Program-made: the position numbers and the translations under genes
Source of the DNA: Chrysaora quinquecirrha
Taxonomy: Eukaryota; Cnidaria; Scyphozoa; Semaeostomeae; Pelagiidae
NCBI GenBank assembly: GCA_014526335.1
Contig: JACTAT010000267.1
Coordinates: forward strand, 464,001-528,000
Reading direction: 5' to 3'
DNA length: 64,000 nt
Notes under the pieces: model-generated
The model's input: only the letters and a program-made list of their open reading frames with translations
Databases searched by the model: none
What the model was told of the DNA's origin: nothing
Shown: positions 24,101 through 36,100 of the stretch, one piece after another
Position numbering within the stretch: the first letter of the stretch is position 1
Layout of the letters: each line of letters begins with the position of its first letter

Positions 24101-27100
24101 GGTATCAAAACCTAAAAACCCGGAAGAAAATTGGGACAAACCCAAAAACACGGATGACCTTACTAGTTTCAACAACTGTTTTAAGAATTTTACACATTGA
24201 TATCCTTTGTGAGGTTTTAAACCCAAGAACCCGCACATTTTTACTACGATATCCGAAACCCAAGCTTGAAAAATGGCAAAACCTGTTGCCTACTTGACCC
24301 GAAAGTACTAATTACTTGACCCGAAAACCCGCACGATTTTTTGGAAAAGCCCCAAACCCTAGGGTAAAATAGGCCGTGCCCGCAACCCGTGAAATCCCAA
24401 AGCCCCCCTCCGTAAGAGAACACACACAAAAAAATCAAAGTAATTATCATTAATGGTATCAGTTTAATATTATTCACTTTGATTTTTTGTGTCTTCTCTT
24501 ACAATTTATTTATTATCTTCGACGCAAGTTTGACTGGTCAGACAGGCAACAGCCAACAGCGTCTCACACATGAACATTTTTACCCCACTCGGTCTAGAAC
24601 TTATAAAATCGTAAACTTTGAATGCTTCTAAAATTGGTAATACAAGCGCTGCTGAGGTAATAAAAATTTGCGCCTAATCTCGGGTGCTCAATAGGAATTT
24701 GGCATCAAAAACTCTCAAGCTATCTCGCAATTTTGAAAAAATTCTGCCACTGTTGTAAAGGTTTACATTGACAAAATTGTTCCAACTTTTTGCTAGTTGG
24801 CCTTGTGACGTCACAAGATACGAGCGAACCGCCCAGTCTTTCAAGATGCGGTTCGTTTAGCGATACTCTACTAGACTTGTTACATTTGCCGTAGTCTACG
24901 CTCCTCCACACCCCACCACCCCGCTTCAACTACTCCATTCTTGAGGAAACAGCAATTATGTTGTTTCATGTTTCAGTATTAGCAGCTGTTTCCGAAAGAG
25001 TGAGAGGAATGTAATAAGTCTAATACTCTCCCTCGGCGGCTAATTTCAGGTCTGAGTTGTAACTTTCAATAACAGAAAGCCTATTGATGTGAATCAGTTT
25101 TTCTCTCGTTATTCATTCATTCATTCATAAAGCATATGGATGAATGAATGAATAACTGAAGAATGAATGAAGCCAAGAAAACGTTATGAATATGGGTCGC
25201 ATTGTTATAGGCCTTGTGCGCAGGCTGTGGGCTAAAAATTTCAAAATTATGCCCGACCAACTCCTAGTCACATTTTCGGTCCTTTATCGCAATTGAACCC
25301 GATATTGAGCTTTACCTCTAATGCTTTTTGTTGTAACCGTTTTTCCAATATTGAAGTATTTTCCTTGGAAGGCAAGGAGAGCATTCCCCGGGGGTACTTA
25401 GTATAATTTAGGTACGGGTATGTGCCGCCCATGGGTGGGTTTTTGGCCCTGAAATTCTAAACATGGGTATGATTTTAACCAAAACCCCATAAAAGTGGGT
25501 GGCAAATTGAAGAAAAGTCAAAATTTTAACTTTAATTCGGTCAGAAAAGTGGCAAAATCGCGTGAACGATGTTCGTAGTACAATATCAAGCAATAATAAG
25601 GTCTAAAAAGTCTTATTATTCTCATATTTCGCTTGTTTTTACTCATAAAATAGGGTCTTTTTCTGCAAAGGTTTACATTAAAAGTGGGTGGGTTTCCGAA
25701 ATCTGGGCCGCACATCCCCTTCCATTCATAAGTCATGTACCCCTCCCCCCGGGAGAGCATTGCGCAGAATATGCTAGCTAGCCAAGATGTATATTAATAG
25801 AATGATTTAATATCCACAACAAAGCTTTCAAAACTTTCTAAACTTGGTAGAAACAAAGTTCCAATTAACAATTTCTTGCATCTCTCTGTTTAGGAAGACC
25901 TTCAAGATAAGATCAAAGATGTCCAAGAAGAAATAACATCTTTTAATCTAGAGCAAGTGAGTTAGTAGAGCTATCTAAATTCTGTGACGGATTCCTTTGC
26001 ACTAAATCACATCATCGTGTGTAATCTCTGGGCCTGATTTCATTTCTATGTTTTCATGTCAAACCTTTTAGCTATACATTGCTGAAGTCTATAATAAAGT
26101 AATATTCGGACCTCAGCTTCTTGTACAGACCTCTCTACGTGCGGTCTGTATGGCATGCTTCTGTATGCATGGCATGCTAGTGTATTTAGCGCCAGTCGCT
26201 AGGATCTCAGGATTTGGTGAACTAACGAAACCTCGACCTTGGCTGTGACACTGCCGTGATTCGTAGCGGATGTCTGTTGGGCCCTTAGTGACGTTGTGGG
26301 ACTGGGGCCCCTTGTACCGATGTCAAATTAGGAACAAAGAAGGTGAAAGTAAATTAGGAGATAGGCATAGGGACTAGGAAACTGCAAGTATATCGTAAAG
26401 CTTTTTGGACGCTCGTATTTTTGTTTCATTTAGTACCAACATGTCAATTTTCGTCAATCGATAAGACAGCAGGCAAAGTTCTAGATTAAGTTTGTCTTGC
26501 CGAATGACGATCCTCTTTGTCTCTGTGTCTTAATCAAAAATACTGCAAGATTTTCATGTCTTTCTTGGCTGATTATTGATCTCAAATAGGTCTTATTAAG
26601 TTCAGTTTCGGAAAAATCTTTCGGCGATCGGAACTTCTATTGGAGACATTACACTGAGGAATATCAATGACTTTCTCACTTATAGCAGTTTGTCATATAA
26701 GAAAACACGCGTATTTCATCAGGACAGATCATTTTATAATGATATAATTTTAAGTTTGGGAGCCCCCTGGATCCTCTATTCTGCGGGGACCCTTAGTGGT
26801 ACGCCCTAAAACTGACCACCGTCGGCTACGCCACTGTTCGAACCCCGACTTCACTGAGCTCCCGACACTAGGAGCCATCTGGTTTAGATTACGATGCCAC
26901 AGCACCTTCAAGGGGAGGAATGTTGCTTTTGGCTATGTTGTGACCCTACTCAAGAAAGCGAATCTATCGGAATCTTTAAGCCCTTTTTAATTCTCAAGTA
27001 AATAAAACTCACACCAACAATGAAACTTAATCGTAATTCGACAGTGCATCTGTCAGTCGTTAGTCGTTATTGAACTCCCCTATCACGCTAGCGAATCTAT

Positions 27101-30100
27101 AATCACTACTGTGGTGGATAATCACTACTGTGGTGGTACTATTTGCGTACTGTGGTGGTAGTTTCTGCGTACTGTGGTGGATAATCATTACTTGTGGTTG
27201 GTTACTATACTTGCGGTGGTGGCAGTTTTGGAGTACTGTGGTGGATAATCACTACTGTGGTGGAACTATTTGCGTACTGTGGTGGTAGTTTTTGCGTACT
27301 GTGGTGGATAATCACTACTTGTGGTGGGTTATAGTGCTTTCTGTGGTGAATATGAAATCATAGCAAAACTCTATAGAAGCAAGCAAGAAAAAACCACAAA
27401 ATCCACCACAGTACGCCAAAACTGCCACCACTGCAAGCACAGTAAACCACCACAAGTAGTGATTATCCACCACAGTACGCCAAAACTGCCACCACTGCAA
27501 GCAAAGTAACCCACCACAAGTAGTGATTATCCACCACAGTACGCAGAAACTACCACCACAGTACGCAAATAGTACCACCGCAGTAGTGATTATCCACCAC
27601 AGTAGCGATTATAGATTCGCTAGCGTGCCTATGAACAGTGCTTCCCACCTTGTACCATTATAAATTGAAAATTAAATGGAAATGAAAATGGGAAAAATGA
27701 AGAACTACTTGTTCATAATTTCTTAATTTTTCAATTTTATTTTCAATTTTAGAAAGAGGTTATTGATAAGATTCGAAGCTCTGTGAAATTGACAGATGCA
27801 AATAACTACAAACGAATGAATGGGGAATTTTCTGACTCAGATCTGAAGAAAGTAAGAAAACTAAACTTTAGCACATCTAGCTTATTTTAGAATGGATAAA
27901 AATGTCAAGCATAGCCTATCAAATTGTGAAGCATACACGCTATATTCTGTATACCTGGATTTGATTTCTATTCCGGGAGTCACCTGAAGGTCCCTTCTAT
28001 GTTTCTTTTTACCAACGAGAGCTCTTGGAATATACTTTTAAAACTTGTTGAGGACTTGTTTATAATTAATAGAATTCACTCTGAAGTTTATATTTAACCA
28101 ATCTAAGGCGTTTGTTTTGGCTCGATCTGCTCTCTGTGGGGCTCGTGTTTTTGCCTAGTCTAATAAAAAACCCTCGGTAGCCCTATAGACAGGGTTTTTT
28201 CCGCAACAATCTAGCACAGAGGGTAACCTAGGGTTTTTTAATTGAAATCTACTAAAAGAAGGTCGGAGAACACAAATCCAAGATGGGCCCTCAAAAATTT
28301 TCGCCGGAAGTACCCTTAATTAACGCCTAATTATGCGTAATTAAGTCAATTAAAAAAGTTCCACTTTTTCAAATCTGATTAATGCAATATGTAGATCTTG
28401 AAACGCTGAGTAAAATTGTCTTTGACTGTATTTCAATACAACCTACCAGTTTCGAGAAAAATTCGTTTGAAATAATGATGACGTCATCGTCCTAAGGCTC
28501 AGTATTGGCTTTTATCAACTCGTGTAACTTCACAAATAGGGGTCGAATCGTCAAAAAACCGCTTACAATGCGATACGTGTATGTATGACAGCATAATAAG
28601 CATAATAAGCCCCACAGCAAGTTTGGAAAAACGAAGAAAGGGGGTTCACTGCATAAACAATAGGAATCCCATTATGAATACTGTATAACAAATTTGACCT
28701 CTCGCCATTTCAAGCAGGTTTGATATTAAAACTTCAAATCTCGAACATGAGTAGTCCTTCACAACGCCTTTTGGCTCATGGATGACTGGGCATCATTTTG
28801 GTACCATTATGACCTCATTTACCCCTATGACGTCATTGGACCCTTTTATGATGTCACAACCACACCCAATAATCATCATTCTGCTGTCTTAGCGTACATT
28901 TATCGCATAATTAGTGGTTTTGTGACTATTGCACCCCAACCTATAAAGTTATACAAGCTGAAATGTAGAATCCAGGTCTGTACTGATCATAATGGTGATG
29001 ACGTCATCATAATTTCAAACGAGTTTTTCTCGAAATTGGTAGGTCGTATTGAAATACAGTCAAAGACAATTTTACTCAGCATTTCAAGGTCTACATATTG
29101 CAGTAATCAGATTTGAAAAAGTGCGACTTTTTTGATTGACTTCATTAGGCCTAATTAGGCATTAATTAAGGCTACTTCCGGTGAAAATCCCATCTTGGAT
29201 TCGTGTTCTCCGACCTTTTTTTAGTAGATTTCATTGAAAAAACCCAAGGTTACCCTCTTTGCTAGATTGTTGCGGAAAAAACCCTGTCTACTATCTCTGA
29301 TAGCAGATCTCCATTTTACTTTTGCTTCGTAATTCTTCTCCATCCTATTGAATGTATTTTGGATTCCTCTACTGTTTAACTTTCAGTGCCTTGAATTGTG
29401 TTCACTTCTGTCTCTTCTGTTATTGCACTGTCTTTTCTTTGACATTATACTCTTAGACCCCGTGCACACGAGAGCAAATCCATTTGGATCCGTTCCCACA
29501 CTGGTACTTATAGGCCTTCCGTGCACATGAGAACGCCGCAATCCGATCTAGCTTGGCACGGCTATCCTATTTTTTTAGGGCCTCTTCATATGAGGCGGGA
29601 TATCCCGCTTAGCCGGGATAGCATTATTACGCGAGATCCCGGCCTCTAATATTTCGATTTCGTGTTCATAGGGCAAACTGGACATCCCGGCTAGCCGACA
29701 TCTCGCTTGAAACAACCGGGATCATACCTCGTAATTCACAAACTGTTAAATTTCAGAAAATTGGAAGCCCATTATTTGACCCCAGTCATCCCAGTCTATT
29801 AGCGACCATAGAATCCAGGGCGACCGTAGAAACAAGGGAGACAAACGATAGGGCAACGGACACCAGTAGGTGACAATTATTCAGAAGCTTTAGAATAAGA
29901 AGGCTCTAGGTATTCATAATAGAGACACCAATGCCTGATCACGAATACTTCTCTTCTGTAAATGTCTTGTTGTTAAGATCTACATAGCATAACTATTGGC
30001 ATGTATCACCCACCTTTTTATACTTCATTTGTTTCAGTCACCCGTGGAAGATAGGAAAAAACCTGTCGTGGCTGTTCCAATTAAAGTTCCAGATTTCAAA

Positions 30101-33100
30101 CCCTTATGTCATCAAAACGTAAGATCACTTGAATTAAAAACTTTTGAAAAGTTATCCTTTAATATTACGCTGGACCACCATATTGCGAAGGATCTTCTTA
30201 TGTTGCTGGACACTTAATCGGTGGATCCAGTAGCGTGCTCCTAAGGTTTCAGAATATCCAGGTAGCTCTGAATTCTTTATCCTTCAAGCAAATAGGAGCA
30301 ACTTGTAAGGGGTTTTACACTGTCATATTCTCTCGTTGTCCGCGATCACAGAAAAAATGTGAAGCAACGTTTAGATGCTAGTGTAATCCGGCCTTAACAC
30401 CTTTTCGGAAAGATTTCTGCTGTGTACTGAGTAGTGAGTTTCTCCCGCATAAAGTGAATTTGCGGGAGAATTATTCTAGAATGGTAGAACTGTAAGATTG
30501 ATTGATTGAGATAGCTATAGTCATATAGAAGTGTTTTTTGTTTGTTGGTGGATGAAGTGATACCAGTGAAGAGATTTCACATGTTTGAGTTTAAAATTTT
30601 TTCTGAAATGTAAACCTGACCTACATAAGATTTTATCTGACGTTGCTTCTTAAAACCAAGGAATCCCTAGTGCTGGATACTTGGAGGGCAGCGGCTACGA
30701 TTGCGTCCCATTGTTAGCAAGGAAAACCACAGGCAGTGATTTTTTTACTGAAATTTTACTTTCAACCCTCCCCCAGTATGGAAATCGGTACCAACCACTG
30801 TTTTTACCTTCAACCCCTCCCCCAGTATTAAAAGCGGTACGAATCAATCTTTTTATTTTTTAGGTAGAAGATGAGACGAAAAGAACGAAAAAAATTAGAA
30901 AAGCCAGAAGATTAGATTGTCCTGAAGTGAGTCGTCTCTCTCAGTTTTGCTCCTCTGATCTAAGTCCCGTGCACATTTAATCACATGTCGGTGTGTATTA
31001 AATGCCGGAAAGGGTTCCTGTTAAAATAGTGCCGTCAATCCTATCTGGACCGGACTTTTTAAGCATCTTCAGACCGGAGCGACTCAATTTAGCCCCCCCT
31101 GGTTTCTTTAAAAAACAGACTACATCTTTAGGGCAAATCACCCCACTGAAATTTGCGTACACGTATGCTCGAAATCCTATTGTTTTCACCGAAATCCCTT
31201 GAAAATCCTTTTGTTTTAATGGAAATCTCTCACTCTTTTCTGAAGAGTGAAATGCCCTCAGCTAGAGTATGCAATTTCAGGTCAAAGAGTCCTTTGATCA
31301 AGTAACGAAGATTGTCAAAGTATGGAGGCAGTGTTATATGCAATGACGTCATCATGACGTCATTGGAATATGATGATAATTTTGGCCTTATTTCTATCCT
31401 CATGAAAATTAAGCGACTTGATGCTGACAAACGAATAAAAACTTTGAAATGTTAAAGACAGAATCCCGTCTTCGTTTATCAGTTATTTGGCTTTAAAAAA
31501 TTTTTGATACTGGATCTATTTTAGCCTCTACCGGTCCATATTAGGTAAACACGTTGTTATAATCATTTTCGAGAATATAAACCAGCGCCATCTGAAGGTG
31601 ATATAAAAGCTTTTTCGGCTGTGTTTGAACTCGTATGAATGGAAGATTCCACAATATCTTGTCCACTTTAGTTATGCTACACAAAAGTACTGCATCTTAT
31701 AAGTAGGTTGGCTAAGATGTCGATGTAAGAGGCGTTCCGCTTATGGACATGGATTTGAATCTCGTCGGGATAACTTTCCACGGGCCCGCTGTGTCTTGAG
31801 GCACAAGTTACAGGTCCAAGTTAGTTGTTTAGCTGCTATCATAACACTGACTAGGCCTATGTCGGAAAATTGCGTCTTTGTTTTTGCGCTAGGCTAGGTA
31901 CTTGAACAAGCTCTCGTGATCCAGATGTCCTAATGAATGTCAGTCAAATCTTGTTGCTTATTCACGCTGTCGACGGACCTCCAGCAGTCTCGGAGACGTG
32001 CATTCCACCGTCTGTTCTTTCTCTCACATCCTCGAAAAACTTCTGGCATCTTCCCACCTTGTTCATGTTTCCTGAGGTTCTTTTCAGCCGATTTACTCCC
32101 TTTTTGCAGCCGCTAGCCCTTTTATTTGCCAGACCATCCGTTGCCGTGAGAATTTGTAGCGGATTCGCGGTTTTTAAGAGCCATACTGTCTGGTGCACCG
32201 TGTACCGTAGTGTTGTTGATTTTGTTATCGTAATAATTCTCTTTTCTATTCTATTTCAGCAAGATAATTTTCTTGAGAAACTTGGCCTTGTAAGCCAAGA
32301 GAGGTTTGCTGGTAAGTTTGCAATCTTTAAGCATATAGTAGAGCTTTCACAAGCGGTGTAACCGACCTAGGGGCAGCCAAGCCTTTGAGACCCCTGGGCC
32401 CCTAAAGGTTTTCAAGATACAGGTTTTTTGTATTAAAAGTCGTGTTTGTCTTTGTGTTTTCACCGCCCAGAGTTCTATAATCGAAATTCTGTACGAGTTT
32501 AAACACTGTAGAAGATCAACGATGGATTGAGATATGTCTGTAGAGTTGGAAAGTGTCGATTGTATCTTGAAAATAATCTTGAGTCTATTATTTCTACTGA
32601 GAACATGGAAGCAGAGTTGATCGATAAAGGATAGCTAATTGCCAATGTGAATTCCCGTACTTGTAGATGGCTATGATCGTATCCTTCTACTTTATTCATT
32701 TGCCTATTATGTTTAACTTCTTTCTTGTTATTTGAAATACTATTTGAAATTGTCTGCTCCTTGGTCCTCCAATTGTTTCTCGCGCTGATTTCGTTATTTG
32801 TGACTAGATTTCGCGAAGATTTTTCATTGTGAAAGGTCATCATAAAAAAGTCCTAAGGGCCTCGAGCTGTTGTGAACCACTGTGTATACTATGCTTAAAA
32901 TGTTTTCCAGTTGATTTGAACTTGAAGTTTGTGTAATGTATATGCTTGCGTTTGATGCGAAGGTGAAGATGAGGTTGAAGTGGTGTTTTAGCGCCAGTCG
33001 CTGGAAATCAGTAGTAGGTTAACTAATCGAGACCTCGACCCTGGCTGTGACGCTACCGTGGCTGGGCTAAAACCCTGACCACACTGAGCTCTTGACACCA

Positions 33101-36100
33101 CGGTGCAGTCCTTTATAAAGCTTGGTAGTTGGTAGGCTGGGTAGATGGAACTTCTTTGTGAACATATTTAACTTCTTTGCTTTGCTTTCTAGAAATAAAG
33201 TTCAAGCAGCAAGATCGAAAAAGACGAACAAGAAGCGTGCCAAGTTATCTCCTACTTTTCTCGACCGAAAATGAAAAGGTAGTGGTCCTTGTCAACTCCT
33301 GCTGATTGAGCAGTGCATTTGAGACGTGGGCAAAGGGGGCAAGTAGCTCCGGGGTCTTGTGGTCAAAGGGACTTCATCAAACTAGTTCAGCTATTTTCAT
33401 ACCAAACATGCAGCAATAACAGCCCTTTGAAACATCCCTAAATAGTCACGCTTTAATTCGTTTTTGAATTTTCCAAAACCAAGATGAGTGACACTATACA
33501 TTAAAAAATCGTTCAGCGAAAGAATCTCTCGGTAGAATGGGGAATATTCAAATAAGTGGTGAAATAGAATGGTGTTATAGTCAAACATAGCATATTTTAG
33601 TCACGGAAAGCCAATCAGAGCGACTCTAGACACTGAAAATTCCAAAATTTTCCGGGAGAAAATGCCCCCTATATGAGCACGCTTTGCACCTTTGGCACAC
33701 GTGTCTTATGTCAAGTTTACTTCATTGCCGGAAAATAACATCTCCCCCAGTCAAAAAGTTGTTTGCAGGCCTTTCAAGTTACAAAATTACTAGAGCAAGC
33801 ATGAACCACCATTCGCTTCCTTGATATTAACACTTGATGCTTATACAGACGTTATTGTGTTCTCAGGGAATTGGGCCCTCCTGTTGATTTGGCCCACTAG
33901 TGAAATTTCCTTAACAGATGCCCTGCGGCAAACAAGACTGTTTTTAAGCAGGCACTTGAAATTAAACTTCCTTAGAAAGAGCAATTGAGCAGAAAATTCG
34001 CATAGCAGTGCATTTAATTATAGTGAGAATTGCTAGAATTTATTCCAAAGTCCATAGCATTACTGGATTTTTATGTTCCAGATTTGTTGAAGAGTCCCAG
34101 AAAAATAATTATTTCTGTCCAAACTCTCACTTGAGTTAATGAGGTAATAAGTGAGTGAACATTTCCCTTGGGACCATGCCTACAAATACCGTAAAAGGTT
34201 TTATCCAGTTCAGCGCCTCAAAAAAATTGTCTTTGTCCGGCAAGCCACTCGTCCTAAACTAAAATCTGGACAGTCCCTGTGCAACCCATTAAAAACGTAG
34301 CGCTTCGAAAATAGAATGTTGCGTCTTGAATTCAAAAGGAAATTCGGGCTAAAGCTTTATTTGGTCGATTTTGGTGATCTTGCCCCCATGGCGTATTGGA
34401 TATTCAACGTCATAAGTAATTTTCTTTTTAATTTTCAGGGGGGATGGCTCATCGGGTGAATCTTCAGACTCCGAACTAAGTAACAGGGAAACAAACATCA
34501 AAAGAAAACGAGGTAAATACATAGACTTATTACATTCGTTCTAGGCTACGCTCCTGCACACCCCACAGCCCCGCTTTAACTACAATTTGCACCCTGAGGA
34601 ATCTGCAATTATGTTTTTCTACTTACACGTTTTTATAAGGAACCTTTGGTCTGAGTTGAGGCTGGAGTTTCTTAATTTTTCAACAAAATGAGGCCGAGAG
34701 TTTCTTATACTGTTCTTGTCGTGAGATATTTTTATTACCAATTTTTACAGCAGACTCATATAAACTTGCTTCATCTTCTAACTGTAAATATAAATGGAGT
34801 CTTTGGGGGAAGAACGATGGGAAATATATTGTTATTCTGTTTTTTATTTGTAAGAACCGTCTTGCTTTTGAAAAAGCGACTCTTAGTTTTTCATCGAGCC
34901 TCGACAGTTCTTTAAAGTTCCTTAATTTTTTGGGAATTTTCAGCCTCGAGTTCCTTTTGAAAGTGTTCCTTATAAAAAAACGTGTATTCGGAAATGTTTC
35001 CGAAGAGTGAGATGAAGGTTACAGGACTTTTTAATGCCTTTGAATCAAGTATGAGAAACCATTTGTATAAACAAGCCTCTCCGTGTAGCGTACTCAAGGT
35101 CAGGCCCTTTTGATGCGGAATTGAAAATATCGTATCGTATCGTAGGTCGACATTAGCCTTGCTTTAAAAAACTTCTGACTGAAAAATCGAATTTATATAA
35201 ATGAAGGTGAAGGTGAAGGTGAAATGGTGTTTTAGCGCCAGTCGCTAAGATCTCAGTTGTAGGTTAACTAATCGAGACCTCGACCCTGGCTGTGACGCTA
35301 CCGTGGCTGGGCTCGAACCCTGACCACACTGAGCCTCTGACACCACTGGTCAGCTGGATTACACCAAGACGCCACAGCACCTTCATACCTTGAAAATAAC
35401 ATGTGCAAGTTCATTTAAACGTTAAGTATTCGCGTTTGAGATGCCTATTTGTGTTTGCAGTGAATTCGTCCAGATGCTCTTTGTTGCCTGTGCGAAAAAG
35501 GAGAAAAAGGAAAAACATCAAGAGATCATTCCGCATACATCAACTATCGTAGAATCTACTGACGGGGTAAGTTTGATATTGTTTTATATTCTGAGTTATG
35601 AGAATACTTTCTCTGGATAAATTAGGGTATAGGGTATACGAAATATTTGTTTTTGTAAACATCTGGGATAAAAGGAAGAAATCGTACAATGAATAAGGGA
35701 TATTTTTAGAAAATGGAAGGGGATATTGGATATTCTGCCCCCTTCCCCCTAATGGGGCCTCAGTATTTTCTGAGTGTTCAGATGTGCCAAACGTTCGAAT
35801 GAACTAGGATTGCGTTTTGGGTGAAGATGAAATGGTGTTTTAGCGCCAGTCGTATGGATCTCAATATTAGGTTAACAAACCGAGACCTCGGCCCTGGCTG
35901 TGACGCTACCGTAGCTGGGCTGAAATCCTGACCACACTGAGCTCCTGACACGAGGTCAGCTGGGTAACACCACGATGCCACAGCACCTTCAATTTGGTAG
36001 CCTTTTGTTGAAATAATAATGAAAATAAAATGAATTGTTACTTTTTCTTTTAGGCTGACCTTCACGATTTCCATGAGTTGATATGTTCTGTTTGTCATGA

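Noticed and set aside
27315..27578. Minus-strand frame of WWI/GGL repeats
   Set aside because: Read-through of the TACTGTGGTGG foldback arms.
31933..32361. 142-codon plus-strand frame across PHF21A exon 7
   Set aside because: The real exon 7 (32,260-32,311) is in another phase and bounded by splice sites; upstream part shows no recognisable protein.
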